Shown here: in pieces, positions 1 to 6,954 of the stretch | How positions within the stretch are numbered: position 1 is the stretch's first letter | How the letters are laid out: every line of letters starts with the position of its first letter | NCBI RefSeq assembly: GCF_900090225.1 | Contig: NZ_FMHY01000002.1 | Coordinates: forward strand, 248,001 to 312,000 | DNA length: 64,000 bases | From: Micromonospora eburnea | GTDB taxonomy: Bacteria > Actinomycetota > Actinomycetes > Mycobacteriales > Micromonosporaceae | Reading direction: 5' to 3' | Notes under the pieces: model-generated | Database searches by the model: none | Seen by the model: the letters and a program-made list of their open reading frames with translations, nothing else | What the model was told of the DNA's origin: nothing | Position numbers and translations under genes: made by a program

Positions 1-969
1 TCCCTCGGCCCGGTCAGCCTGCCGCCCGGCAGCGTCGCCGCCGAGCTGCTCAACCTGCTGCCCGGGGTGCACCTGGACAGTGGGCTCAGCGAGCGGGAGA
101 TCGCCATCGTCACCGAGCTGCGGCTGCCCCGGGTCGTGCTCGGCCTGCTCGTCGGCGGGCTGCTCGCCCTGGCCGGCGGCTGCTACCAGGGCGTCTTCCG
201 CAACCCGCTGGCCGACCCGTACCTGCTGGGCGTGGCGGCCGGTGCGGGGTTCGCGGTGACCGCCGCGATCGCGCTCGGCGTCGGAGCGGGCGGGGCGGTG
301 GGCGGCCTGCCGGTGACCATCCCGCTCGCCGCGTTCGTCGGCTCCCTCGGCGCGGTCGCCCTGACGTACCTGCTCGGCGCGGCCGGCGGGCGCGACCGGT
401 CACCCGCCACGCTGATCCTGGCCGGGGTGGCGGTCTCGGCGTTCCTCGCCGCCGGGCAGACGTACCTGATGCAACAGCACGCCGAGAGCCTTCAGCAGGT
501 CTACTCCTGGCTGCTCGGCCGGCTGGCCACCGCCGGCTGGCGCGACGTCCGGCTGGTCCTGCCGTACTTCCTGCTCACCGCGATCGTGGTGCTGCTGCAC
601 CGGCGTGAGCTGGACGTGCTCAGCGTCGGCGACGACGAGGCCACCGGTCTCGGGCTGCACCCGCAGCGCTCCCGCTACCTGCTGATCGCCGCCGCCTCGC
701 TGGGCACCGCCGCCGCCGTCTCCGCCTCTGGGCTGATCGGCTTCGTCGGCATCATCGTGCCGCACACCGTACGGATGCTCGCCGGATCCAGCTATCGGGT
801 GATCCTGCCGCTGTCGATGCTCTTCGGCGGGGCGTTCCTGGCGCTGACCGACGTGGTCGCCCGGACCGCCGCGGCCCCCGCCGAGATCCCGATCGGCGTG
901 GTCACCGCGCTGCTCGGCGGCCCGTTCTTCGTCCTGGTCCTGCGCACCGCCCGGCGGGTGTTCACATGA
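1..969 (+). CDS. FecCD-family ABC importer permease, 5' end cut by window edge
   Basis: Integral-membrane permease of an ABC importer for a ferric siderophore, haem or cobalamin, acting in the cytoplasmic membrane with the ATPase that follows. The frame is open from base 1, so the true start and first helix lie upstream; 322 codons are visible against about 330-350 in the family. The FecCD hallmark NPLADPYLLGVAAGAG starts near visible residue 68, and about eight hydrophobic helices follow. A GTG at 67 would give a shorter protein, but family-like sequence (SLPPGSV) begins before it. The stop overlaps the next ATG (ATGA), so the two genes are translationally coupled. The binding protein is not in view and the substrate cannot be told. 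Confidence 0.9.
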   Translation, partial: SLGPVSLPPGSVAAELLNLLPGVHLDSGLSEREIAIVTELRLPRVVLGLLVGGLLALAGGCYQGVFRNPLADPYLLGVAAGAGFAVTAAIALGVGAGGAVGGLPVTIPLAAFVGSLGAVALTYLLGAAGGRDRSPATLILAGVAVSAFLAAGQTYLMQQHAESLQQVYSWLLGRLATAGWRDVRLVLPYFLLTAIVVLLHRRELDVLSVGDDEATGLGLHPQRSRYLLIAAASLGTAAAVSASGLIGFVGIIVPHTVRMLAGSSYRVILPLSMLFGGAFLALTDVVARTAAAPAEIPIGVVTALLGGPFFVLVLRTARRVFT

Positions 970-1014
970 GCGCGAGGAGCGAGCCGGTGGCGCGAGCCCC
1001 GCAGCCGCGACCGG
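966..1014 (+). repeat. Diverged copy of the GTGA-junction repeat, inside the ATPase reading frame
   Basis: This stretch begins at the ATGA overlap with gcgcgaggag and later contains gagccccgcagccgcgacc, matching the elements at 16752, 25213 and 33823. It is about 2 nt longer in the middle and has no clean GTGA at its right edge. It encodes the first ~16 residues of the annotated ATPase, which look unlike any ABC domain. Confidence 0.7.
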
Positions 1015-1796
1015 AAGCCTCGCCGAGCGCGGTAGAGGTCCGGGGCCTGCGCGTCAGCCTGGGCGGCGCGCCGATCCTGGCCGGCGTGGACCTGACCGTC
1101 GCCGCCGGCGAGTGGGTCACCGTGATCGGCCCGAACGGCGCCGGCAAGTCGACCCTGCTGCGCGCCGTCGGCGGCCTGCTGTCCGCGCCGGGCGCGGTCT
1201 CCCTCTTCGGTACGCCGATCCAGGCGTTCCGCCGCCGCGACCGGGCCCGGGTCGTCGCCACCGTCGCCCAGTCCCCGGTGGTACCGGCCGGCATGTCGGT
1301 CTTCGACTACGTGCTGCTCGGGCGTACCCCGTACATCCCGGCGCTGGGCCGGGAGTCGGCCGCCGACCTGGCCGCCGTGCGGGAGGTGCTGGACCGGCTC
1401 GACCTGGGCGCGTTCGGGCACCGGGAACTGGCCACCCTCTCCGGCGGGGAACGGCAGCGGGTGTTCCTGGCCCGTGCCCTGGCCCAGGGCGCCACCCTGC
1501 TGCTGCTCGACGAGCCGACCAGCGCGCTGGACATCGGCCACCAGCAGGAGGTGCTGGAGCTGGTCGACCAGCTCCGGCGCGAGCACGGCCTGACCGTGCT
1601 CGCCACCATGCACGACCTCTCCATCGCCGGCGAGTACGCCGACCGCCTGGTGCTGCTCGCCGACGGCCGGGTGGCCGCCGCCGGCCCCCCACACGAGGTG
1701 CTCACCGAGGAGCTGCTCGCCACCCACTACCGCGCCCACGTCCGGGTCGTCCAGGGCGACCACGGCCCCCTCGTCGTCCCGGTCCGCCCTCGTTGA
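966..1796 (+). CDS. ABC importer ATPase, FepC/BtuD type
   Basis: Energises the preceding permease for uptake of an iron chelate or cobalamin; cytoplasmic face of the membrane. Walker A GPNGAGKST is at residues 55-63, signature LSGGERQ at 158-164 and Walker B LLLLDEP at 178-184, followed by a switch histidine region (ATMHDLSIAGEYADR). The length of 276 aa is normal. The first ~22 residues (MSARSEPVARAP...) derive from a repeated element also found at three other gene junctions, so the native start may be the GTG at 987 or another downstream codon. ATGA overlap with the permease indicates one operon. It is followed by a repeat-rich junction facing a convergent gene. Confidence 0.92.
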   Translation: MSARSEPVARAPQPRPEASPSAVEVRGLRVSLGGAPILAGVDLTVAAGEWVTVIGPNGAGKSTLLRAVGGLLSAPGAVSLFGTPIQAFRRRDRARVVATVAQSPVVPAGMSVFDYVLLGRTPYIPALGRESAADLAAVREVLDRLDLGAFGHRELATLSGGERQRVFLARALAQGATLLLLDEPTSALDIGHQQEVLELVDQLRREHGLTVLATMHDLSIAGEYADRLVLLADGRVAAAGPPHEVLTEELLATHYRAHVRVVQGDHGPLVVPVRPR

Positions 1797-1800
1797 AAGG

Positions 1801-1848
1801 AGGGGCCCCTTGTTAACGCCTCCGGTAGAGCAAGGGCCCCCTGTTAAC
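1801..1848 (+). repeat. Two direct units of a GGGGCCCC-GTTAAC intergenic repeat
   Basis: Two near-identical 17-bp units, aggggccccttgttaac at 1801-1817 and aagggccccctgttaac at 1832-1848, stand 31 bp apart. Each unit combines two palindromes (GGGCCC and GTTAAC). They lie in the 57-bp gap between the stops of convergent genes, so a bidirectional terminator role is plausible. Confidence 0.7.
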
Positions 1849-1853
1849 CGCTG

Positions 1854-2633
1854 TCAGACGGTGGCGTGGCGGACGGGGCGGGGGGCGAGGGTGGAGAAGA
1901 TGGCGCCCTGAGGGTCGCGGAGGGCGGTGAGCCGGCCCTTCGGGGTCTCCCGGGGCGGGACCAGGACGGCCGCGCCCAGCTCGGCGGCGCGAGCGGCGGT
2001 GGCGTCGGCGTCCGCCACCGCGAACCACACCGACCAGTACGCCGGCAGGTCGGCCGGCAGCTCCGCCAGCGGCGGCGTCATCCCGCCGACGATCAGCGCG
2101 CCGCACCGCCACCCGGTGTACGGCGCCGGCTCGGCCGGCTGCTCCTCCGCGTGCCAGCCGAAGACCAGCGCGTAGAAGTCCTTCGCCCGCTCGGGGTCGG
2201 GGGTGACCAGCTCGTTCCAGCACATCGACCCGGGCGCGTTGAACAGCTCCGCGCCGCGCATCGCCATCGGCTGCCAGACGCTGAACACCGCCCCGGCCGG
2301 GTCGGAGAGGACCGCCATCCGGCCCTGGTCGGAGACCGCGAACGGGGGCACCACCACCTGGCCGCCGGCCGCCTCGACCCGGGTGGCCACCAGGTCGGCG
2401 TCGTCGGTCGCCACGTACGTCGACCAGATCGGCACCTGGTCGGGAGTGGCCGGCGGGCCGACTCCGGCGACGGCCCGCCCGTCCTTCCGGAAGACGGTGT
2501 AGCCGCCGGCCGTGGGCTCCGGGGAGACCTGGCCGGTCCAGCCGAACAGCTCCGAGTAGAAGCGTTTCGCGTCATCCAGCCCCGGGGTCGCCAGGTCGGT
2601 CCAGCAGGGCGTGCCGGGCTCCACGCCGCTCAC
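1854..2633 (-). CDS. Two-domain VOC (glyoxalase/bleomycin-resistance fold) protein, Cfp30B-like
   Basis: A 259-aa cytosolic protein of two tandem VOC domains (about residues 1-125 and 130-259). Both have the pattern xWxxLxTPDxxxAKxFYxxLFGW: TPCWTDLATPGLDDAKRFYS in the first and MCWNELVTPDPERAKDFYAL in the second. Closest remembered relative is mycobacterial Rv0577/Cfp30B, implicated in methylglyoxal handling; streptomycete homologues are often called hydroxylases. Substrate is not deducible. The start is taken at GTG 2633, with gagagggg just upstream; an upstream extension to 2855 is low-complexity and not homologous. It is convergent with the ABC importer ATPase and lies downstream of an ABC exporter pair, separated by 95 bp. 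Confidence 0.88.
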   Translation of the reverse strand: MSGVEPGTPCWTDLATPGLDDAKRFYSELFGWTGQVSPEPTAGGYTVFRKDGRAVAGVGPPATPDQVPIWSTYVATDDADLVATRVEAAGGQVVVPPFAVSDQGRMAVLSDPAGAVFSVWQPMAMRGAELFNAPGSMCWNELVTPDPERAKDFYALVFGWHAEEQPAEPAPYTGWRCGALIVGGMTPPLAELPADLPAYWSVWFAVADADATAARAAELGAAVLVPPRETPKGRLTALRDPQGAIFSTLAPRPVRHATV

Positions 2634-2728
2634 GGTGACCCCTCTCGCCGGGGGCGGCCCCGCTGGCACGCCCTGCCGGCATCGTGGCACCGCCGGGTCC
2701 CCCACCGGGCTGGAATCGGGCAAAACCG

Positions 2729-3469
2729 TCAGGTGAAGCGGCGTCCCTCGTCCCGCCGGTACGCCCACCCGGCGACCGTCGCCAGCACCACCACCCACAC
2801 GCCGAGCATGACCAGGGAGACCGGGTTGGGCCGCAGGTCGGTGGTGGCCGCCCACATCACCTCCACCGCGCCCCGGGTGGGCAGGTAGGGGGCGATCGTC
2901 TTGATGAAGCCGGGCGTGGTGTCCGGGCCGCCGGTGAGCAGGCCGCCGCCGACGGCGAGCGGGAAGAAGACGAGCTGGGCGACCACGATCGCCGCCTTGC
3001 TCGGCAGCGAGTAGCCGATGGAGAGCCCGAGCAGGGTGAACGGCACCGAGATCACCGCCACCGCGCCGGCGCCGAGCAGGAACTGGACCGGGCTCACGCT
3101 CGCTTCGGTGGCCACCGCCGCGATCACCACCACCGGGATCATGGACACGTAGGTGAGCGCCAGGCCCGCCAGGATCCGGCCGGTGAGCCGGGCCGCCGGC
3201 CCCGCGGGCAGCGTCCGGGTGTACGGGTCCCAGGGCTTGTCGCGGTCCTCGGCGACGCCGATTCCGTACTGGAAGATGTTGGCGCTCATCACCGCGAAGG
3301 TGACCATGGCGGCGGTGGCGTAGGTGGCGGCGGCCGGGTCTTCGCCGGTGAAGGGCACCACGAAGAAGAGCATCGCGGCGGCGGGGAAGAACGCGCTGCC
3401 GAAGACCGCGACCGGGATCCGGACGGTCTCCAGCAGTTGGTAGCGGGCGTGGACCAGGGCGAGTGGCAC
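2729..3469 (-). CDS. ABC-2 type transporter permease
   Basis: Membrane component of a DrrB/ABC-2 type exporter, 246 aa with about six predicted helices. It starts at GTG 3469, 8 nt after the stop of the ATPase gene, with aggag as ribosome-binding site; the pair is clearly one operon. The cytosolic loop GVAEDRDKPWDPYTRTLPAG is the typical conserved stretch of ABC-2 permeases. The exported compound is unknown; drugs, lipids or antibiotics are all handled by this family. Confidence 0.9.
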   Translation of the reverse strand: MPLALVHARYQLLETVRIPVAVFGSAFFPAAAMLFFVVPFTGEDPAAATYATAAMVTFAVMSANIFQYGIGVAEDRDKPWDPYTRTLPAGPAARLTGRILAGLALTYVSMIPVVVIAAVATEASVSPVQFLLGAGAVAVISVPFTLLGLSIGYSLPSKAAIVVAQLVFFPLAVGGGLLTGGPDTTPGFIKTIAPYLPTRGAVEVMWAATTDLRPNPVSLVMLGVWVVVLATVAGWAYRRDEGRRFT

Positions 3470-3477
3470 GAGGTCTC

Positions 3478-4368
<891 letters not shown>

Positions 4369-4550
4369 CGGGTCTCCTTCGTGGGGCGGTCCCGGGCGCT
4401 TCTGCCGTCACCTGTGTATCGTGCCGGCGCCAGTTACGCCGCTGCCGGCCGGGGCGGCGTCGGGCTCAGCGGATCGCCTACTGTGGTATTCCCGTCCGCG
4501 GTGGCCTGGCGACAGCGGGCGGGATGCCGACGGGACACTGGGGAGGGTCC

Positions 4551-4877
4551 GTGACCAGTCCGAGCAAGAACCTGGACGTCCAACCGGAGGCGTTGACCGC
4601 CTTCGCCGCCGCGTCCCGGGACCGGGCGAGCCGCTTCGGTGAACTGCGGCAGGTGTTCCACGACGGGCACGTGCCCCGGCACGCCTTCGGCATCATGCCG
4701 GCGTCCTTCAGCCTGGCCGCCGCGTACGCCGAGCAGTTCGAGGCGTGCCTCACCGGGCTGGCGGAGGGCGCCGAGGTGATGGCCGACATCGCCGAGGGGA
4801 TCAGCGACACGGCCGACGCGTACACCGGGACCGACGTGGCGACCAACGACATGTTCGCGCCCGGCGCGCCGGCCTGA
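4551..4877 (+). CDS. EspC-like small helical secreted protein of type VII flavour
   Basis: 108-aa, mostly helical protein resembling actinobacterial EspC/ESX-secretion-associated proteins. Seen: a central helical stretch (SFSLAAAYAEQFEACLTGLA) and a C-terminal YTGTD, which fits the YxxxD/E type VII export signal. The start is GTG 4551, with gggaggg 4-10 nt upstream; an upstream in-frame ATG at 4524 lacks such a site. It is the first of four tightly packed genes (gaps of 4-10 bp). A WXG100-like partner role with the next gene is inference. Confidence 0.7.
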   Translation: MTSPSKNLDVQPEALTAFAAASRDRASRFGELRQVFHDGHVPRHAFGIMPASFSLAAAYAEQFEACLTGLAEGAEVMADIAEGISDTADAYTGTDVATNDMFAPGAPA

Positions 4878-4887
4878 GGGGGATGGG

Positions 4888-5814
4888 ATGAGCACGGAGG
4901 CGCTCCAGCGCAACAAGACCTACTTCGAGCAGATCGTCTCGGGCACGCCCGACCCGTTCAAGCCGCTCTCACAGGCGGTGCTCTGGCCGTTCGAGCAGTT
5001 GCTGGAGCTGGTCGCGGGTGAGCCGGACGACCTGATGCGGGCGGCCCAGCTCGCCCTGACCACCGGTGAGGCGGTCCGGCAGATCGCAGGTGACCAGATC
5101 GCCGACCGGGCCCGGCTGCGGGGCGCCTGGGACGGCGACGCGGCGGAGAAGTTCCACGCCTCGATGGAGTCCGTCGAGGAGGCGATCGAGGAGCTGGCCA
5201 AGGGGCTGGACGGCACCAAGGAGGTGCTGGTCGACGCGGCGAACGCGGCGGTCGACGCGTTCAACCTGCTGGTCGAGCTGATCCTGGAGTTCCTGCTCTG
5301 GTTCCTGACCGAGGTCATCATCGCGGCGGTGGCCGCCGTCCTCAGCGCGGGCGTGACGCTGGCCGCCACGGTGGTCCGGGTGCTGGCCCGGCTCGCCACC
5401 ACGGTCGGCCGGATGTCCAAGATCGTCGCCCGGTTCGCGGAGATCCTCACCAAGCTGGTGACCAAGCTGGAGAAGGTCGCCGCGCTGCTCACGAAGTACC
5501 GCAAGACCGTGATGGAGCTGCGCAAGGCGAAGAAGGCGTACAAGGCGTGGAACAAGTCCGGCTACACCAAGGAGGCGCTCCAGTTCAAGCTACAGCGGAC
5601 CGCGATCCTCTTCCCGGGTCGGTTCGCGATCAACCAGGCCTCGCCGGTGAACATCCCCGGCATCGGTGGCGCCCTGCTGGACACCGGTGTCGGCCTGCAT
5701 GACATCTCCGACGGGCACAAGGACCGCAACTATCTGGTGGACGGCACCTACAAGGAGGATCTGGGCCCGTACACCAAGGGTGTGCAGAACGTCTTCGACT
5801 CGATCGTGAACTGA
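4888..5814 (+). CDS. Long WXG100-domain protein with a central hydrophobic segment
   Basis: 308 aa. The N-terminal ~130 residues form a WXG100/PPE-like helical hairpin, with W-D-G at the turn in RLRGAWDGDAAEKFHASMES. A strongly hydrophobic stretch of about 40 residues follows (LILEFLLWFLTEVIIAAVAA...), then a lysine-rich helix (KTVMELRKAKKAYKAWNK) and a short glycine-containing tail. No recognisable toxin domain, so an LXG-type toxin is unlikely. The hydrophobic segment may insert in a membrane after export, as proposed for some EspB/PPE proteins; that is inference. 10 bp follow the EspC-like gene and 9 bp precede the YbaB-like gene. Confidence 0.7.
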   Translation: MSTEALQRNKTYFEQIVSGTPDPFKPLSQAVLWPFEQLLELVAGEPDDLMRAAQLALTTGEAVRQIAGDQIADRARLRGAWDGDAAEKFHASMESVEEAIEELAKGLDGTKEVLVDAANAAVDAFNLLVELILEFLLWFLTEVIIAAVAAVLSAGVTLAATVVRVLARLATTVGRMSKIVARFAEILTKLVTKLEKVAALLTKYRKTVMELRKAKKAYKAWNKSGYTKEALQFKLQRTAILFPGRFAINQASPVNIPGIGGALLDTGVGLHDISDGHKDRNYLVDGTYKEDLGPYTKGVQNVFDSIVN

Positions 5815-5823
5815 GAGGCAGCC

Positions 5824-6177
5824 ATGACCTTCCCCGCCCTGGACCGGATCGAGGCGCTGGCCCGCAACCTGGACGGCTGGCAACGTGAGCTCGGCGCGCG
5901 GATGGCCGAGCTGGAGCAGAGCAGCGCCGAGGGGGTGAGCGACTCCGGTCTGGTCACCGTCACCGCCGCCGCCGACGGCAAGATCCTTTCCACCGAGATC
6001 AACGCGCGGGCGATGCGGTTCGACTCGTACACCCTCGCCGAGGAGTTCACCGCCGCCGCGAACCGCGCCCAGGAGGCGGCCGCCGCCCGGGTCCGCGACA
6101 TCGTCGGCGAGGTGATGGGGGGCGCGCCGGCCACCCAGCGCCCGGCCGACGACGGATACGGCTACGAGCGGTACTGA
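5824..6177 (+). CDS. YbaB/EbfC-family protein
   Basis: 117 aa with the YbaB/EbfC pattern: an N-terminal amphipathic helix, then SDSGLVTVTAAADGKILSTE as the conserved beta-hairpin, and a C-terminal helix. Classic EbfC proteins bind DNA as nucleoid proteins, but in actinobacteria many paralogues (EspL-like) sit in type VII secretion loci and act as chaperones or partners. Its position directly after a WXG-type gene favours the latter; this is inference. RBS gagaggcagcc precedes ATG 5824. Confidence 0.75.
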   Translation: MTFPALDRIEALARNLDGWQRELGARMAELEQSSAEGVSDSGLVTVTAAADGKILSTEINARAMRFDSYTLAEEFTAAANRAQEAAAARVRDIVGEVMGGAPATQRPADDGYGYERY

Positions 6178-6181
6178 GCCG

Positions 6182-6781
6182 ATGGACGACAGCAGATACC
6201 GCGACCGGATCGACCAGCTCGTCGACCCGGGCGAGCGGGTGCTGGCGTACGCGGCGGCGGAGATCGGCGGCGGCGTGGCACCCTCGCCGCCGCCGGACGA
6301 CGCGGCCCCCGCCGCCTCCGGCCGGGCGACCGTCACCTCGGTGCTGCTCAACCTGCTCTTCCCGCTGGTCACCTGGGACCGCGGCGATCGGCTGGTGGAC
6401 CTGATCGGCTGGGGGATCGCCGGCCGTGGCGCACCCGGCTCGGCCGCCTCCCGCCTGCACCGGGCGGTCAACCCGGCCCGGCCGGACGGCAAGGTGCGGC
6501 ACACCGTGCTCGCCGTCACCGACCGGCGGCTGCTGGTCTGCCGCACCGGCGCGACGAAGCTGCTGTCCAGCCAGGAGGACGACGAGCGGGCCCTGGCCGA
6601 GACCTCGGTCGCCTGGTCGGCGTCGCGGGCCGAGGTGGCGTCGGCGCGGGTGGGCTGGCACCGGCTCAACCCGAAGCGCCTGCGCGTCGACTTCGCCGAC
6701 GGCTCCTGGCTGTCCTTCACCGTGCCGATCGCCGAGTCGGGCCGGCCGCTGCGTGCGGTCGCCGCCGCCCTCACCGGCTGA
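6182..6781 (+). CDS. Hypothetical protein, possibly PH-like, last gene of the T7SS-like cluster
   Basis: 199 aa, 4 bp after the YbaB-like gene, so probably in the same transcript. It has no signal peptide. A hydrophobic patch VTSVLLNLLFPLVTW lies near residues 43-57. The C-terminal half (KVRHTVLAVTDRRLLVCRTG ... LRVDFADGSWLSFTVP) is beta-rich and resembles bacterial PH-like domains that start with TDRRLL. Function unknown; a membrane-associated scaffold for the neighbouring secreted proteins is only a guess. The stop codon lies inside a tandem duplication. Confidence 0.6.
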   Translation: MDDSRYRDRIDQLVDPGERVLAYAAAEIGGGVAPSPPPDDAAPAASGRATVTSVLLNLLFPLVTWDRGDRLVDLIGWGIAGRGAPGSAASRLHRAVNPARPDGKVRHTVLAVTDRRLLVCRTGATKLLSSQEDDERALAETSVAWSASRAEVASARVGWHRLNPKRLRVDFADGSWLSFTVPIAESGRPLRAVAAALTG

Positions 6782-6812
6782 CGGTCGCCACCTTCACCGG
6801 CTGACGGTCGCC
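6771..6812 (+). repeat. 19-bp direct repeat duplicated across a stop codon
   Basis: tcaccggctgacggtcgcc occurs at 6771-6789 and again at 6794-6812, a 23-bp period. The first copy contains the stop of the preceding gene; the second is a non-coding echo. A local slippage duplication is the simplest explanation. Confidence 0.85.
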
Positions 6813-6853
6813 GCCCGGCGGGCCGGTCGGGACCACTCCCGGCGGGCACGCCG

Positions 6854-6933
6854 CTTGATCAACTCGGTGTGCGGCACGTGGTGGTCTCCCACGAGGCGAT
6901 GACCACCGTATGCCGCACATGGAGTCGATCAAG
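6854..6933 (+). repeat. Long imperfect palindrome, 33-bp arms, between convergent genes
   Basis: Arms at 6854-6886 and 6901-6933 pair with 28 of 33 positions complementary around a 14-nt loop. The ends are cttgatcaactc and its partner gagtcgatcaag; both arms share tgtgcggca or its complement. It sits between the stop of the PH-like gene and the stop of the helicase gene, so it would form a strong hairpin in either transcript. Size and sequence suggest a dispersed palindromic element rather than a simple terminator. Confidence 0.85.
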
Positions 6934-6954
6934 CCGAGGTCGCGGACGACGGAG

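Noticed and set aside
6887..6900. tRNA or structured RNA in the long palindrome
   Set aside because: A single stem with no cloverleaf, T-loop or acceptor sequence.
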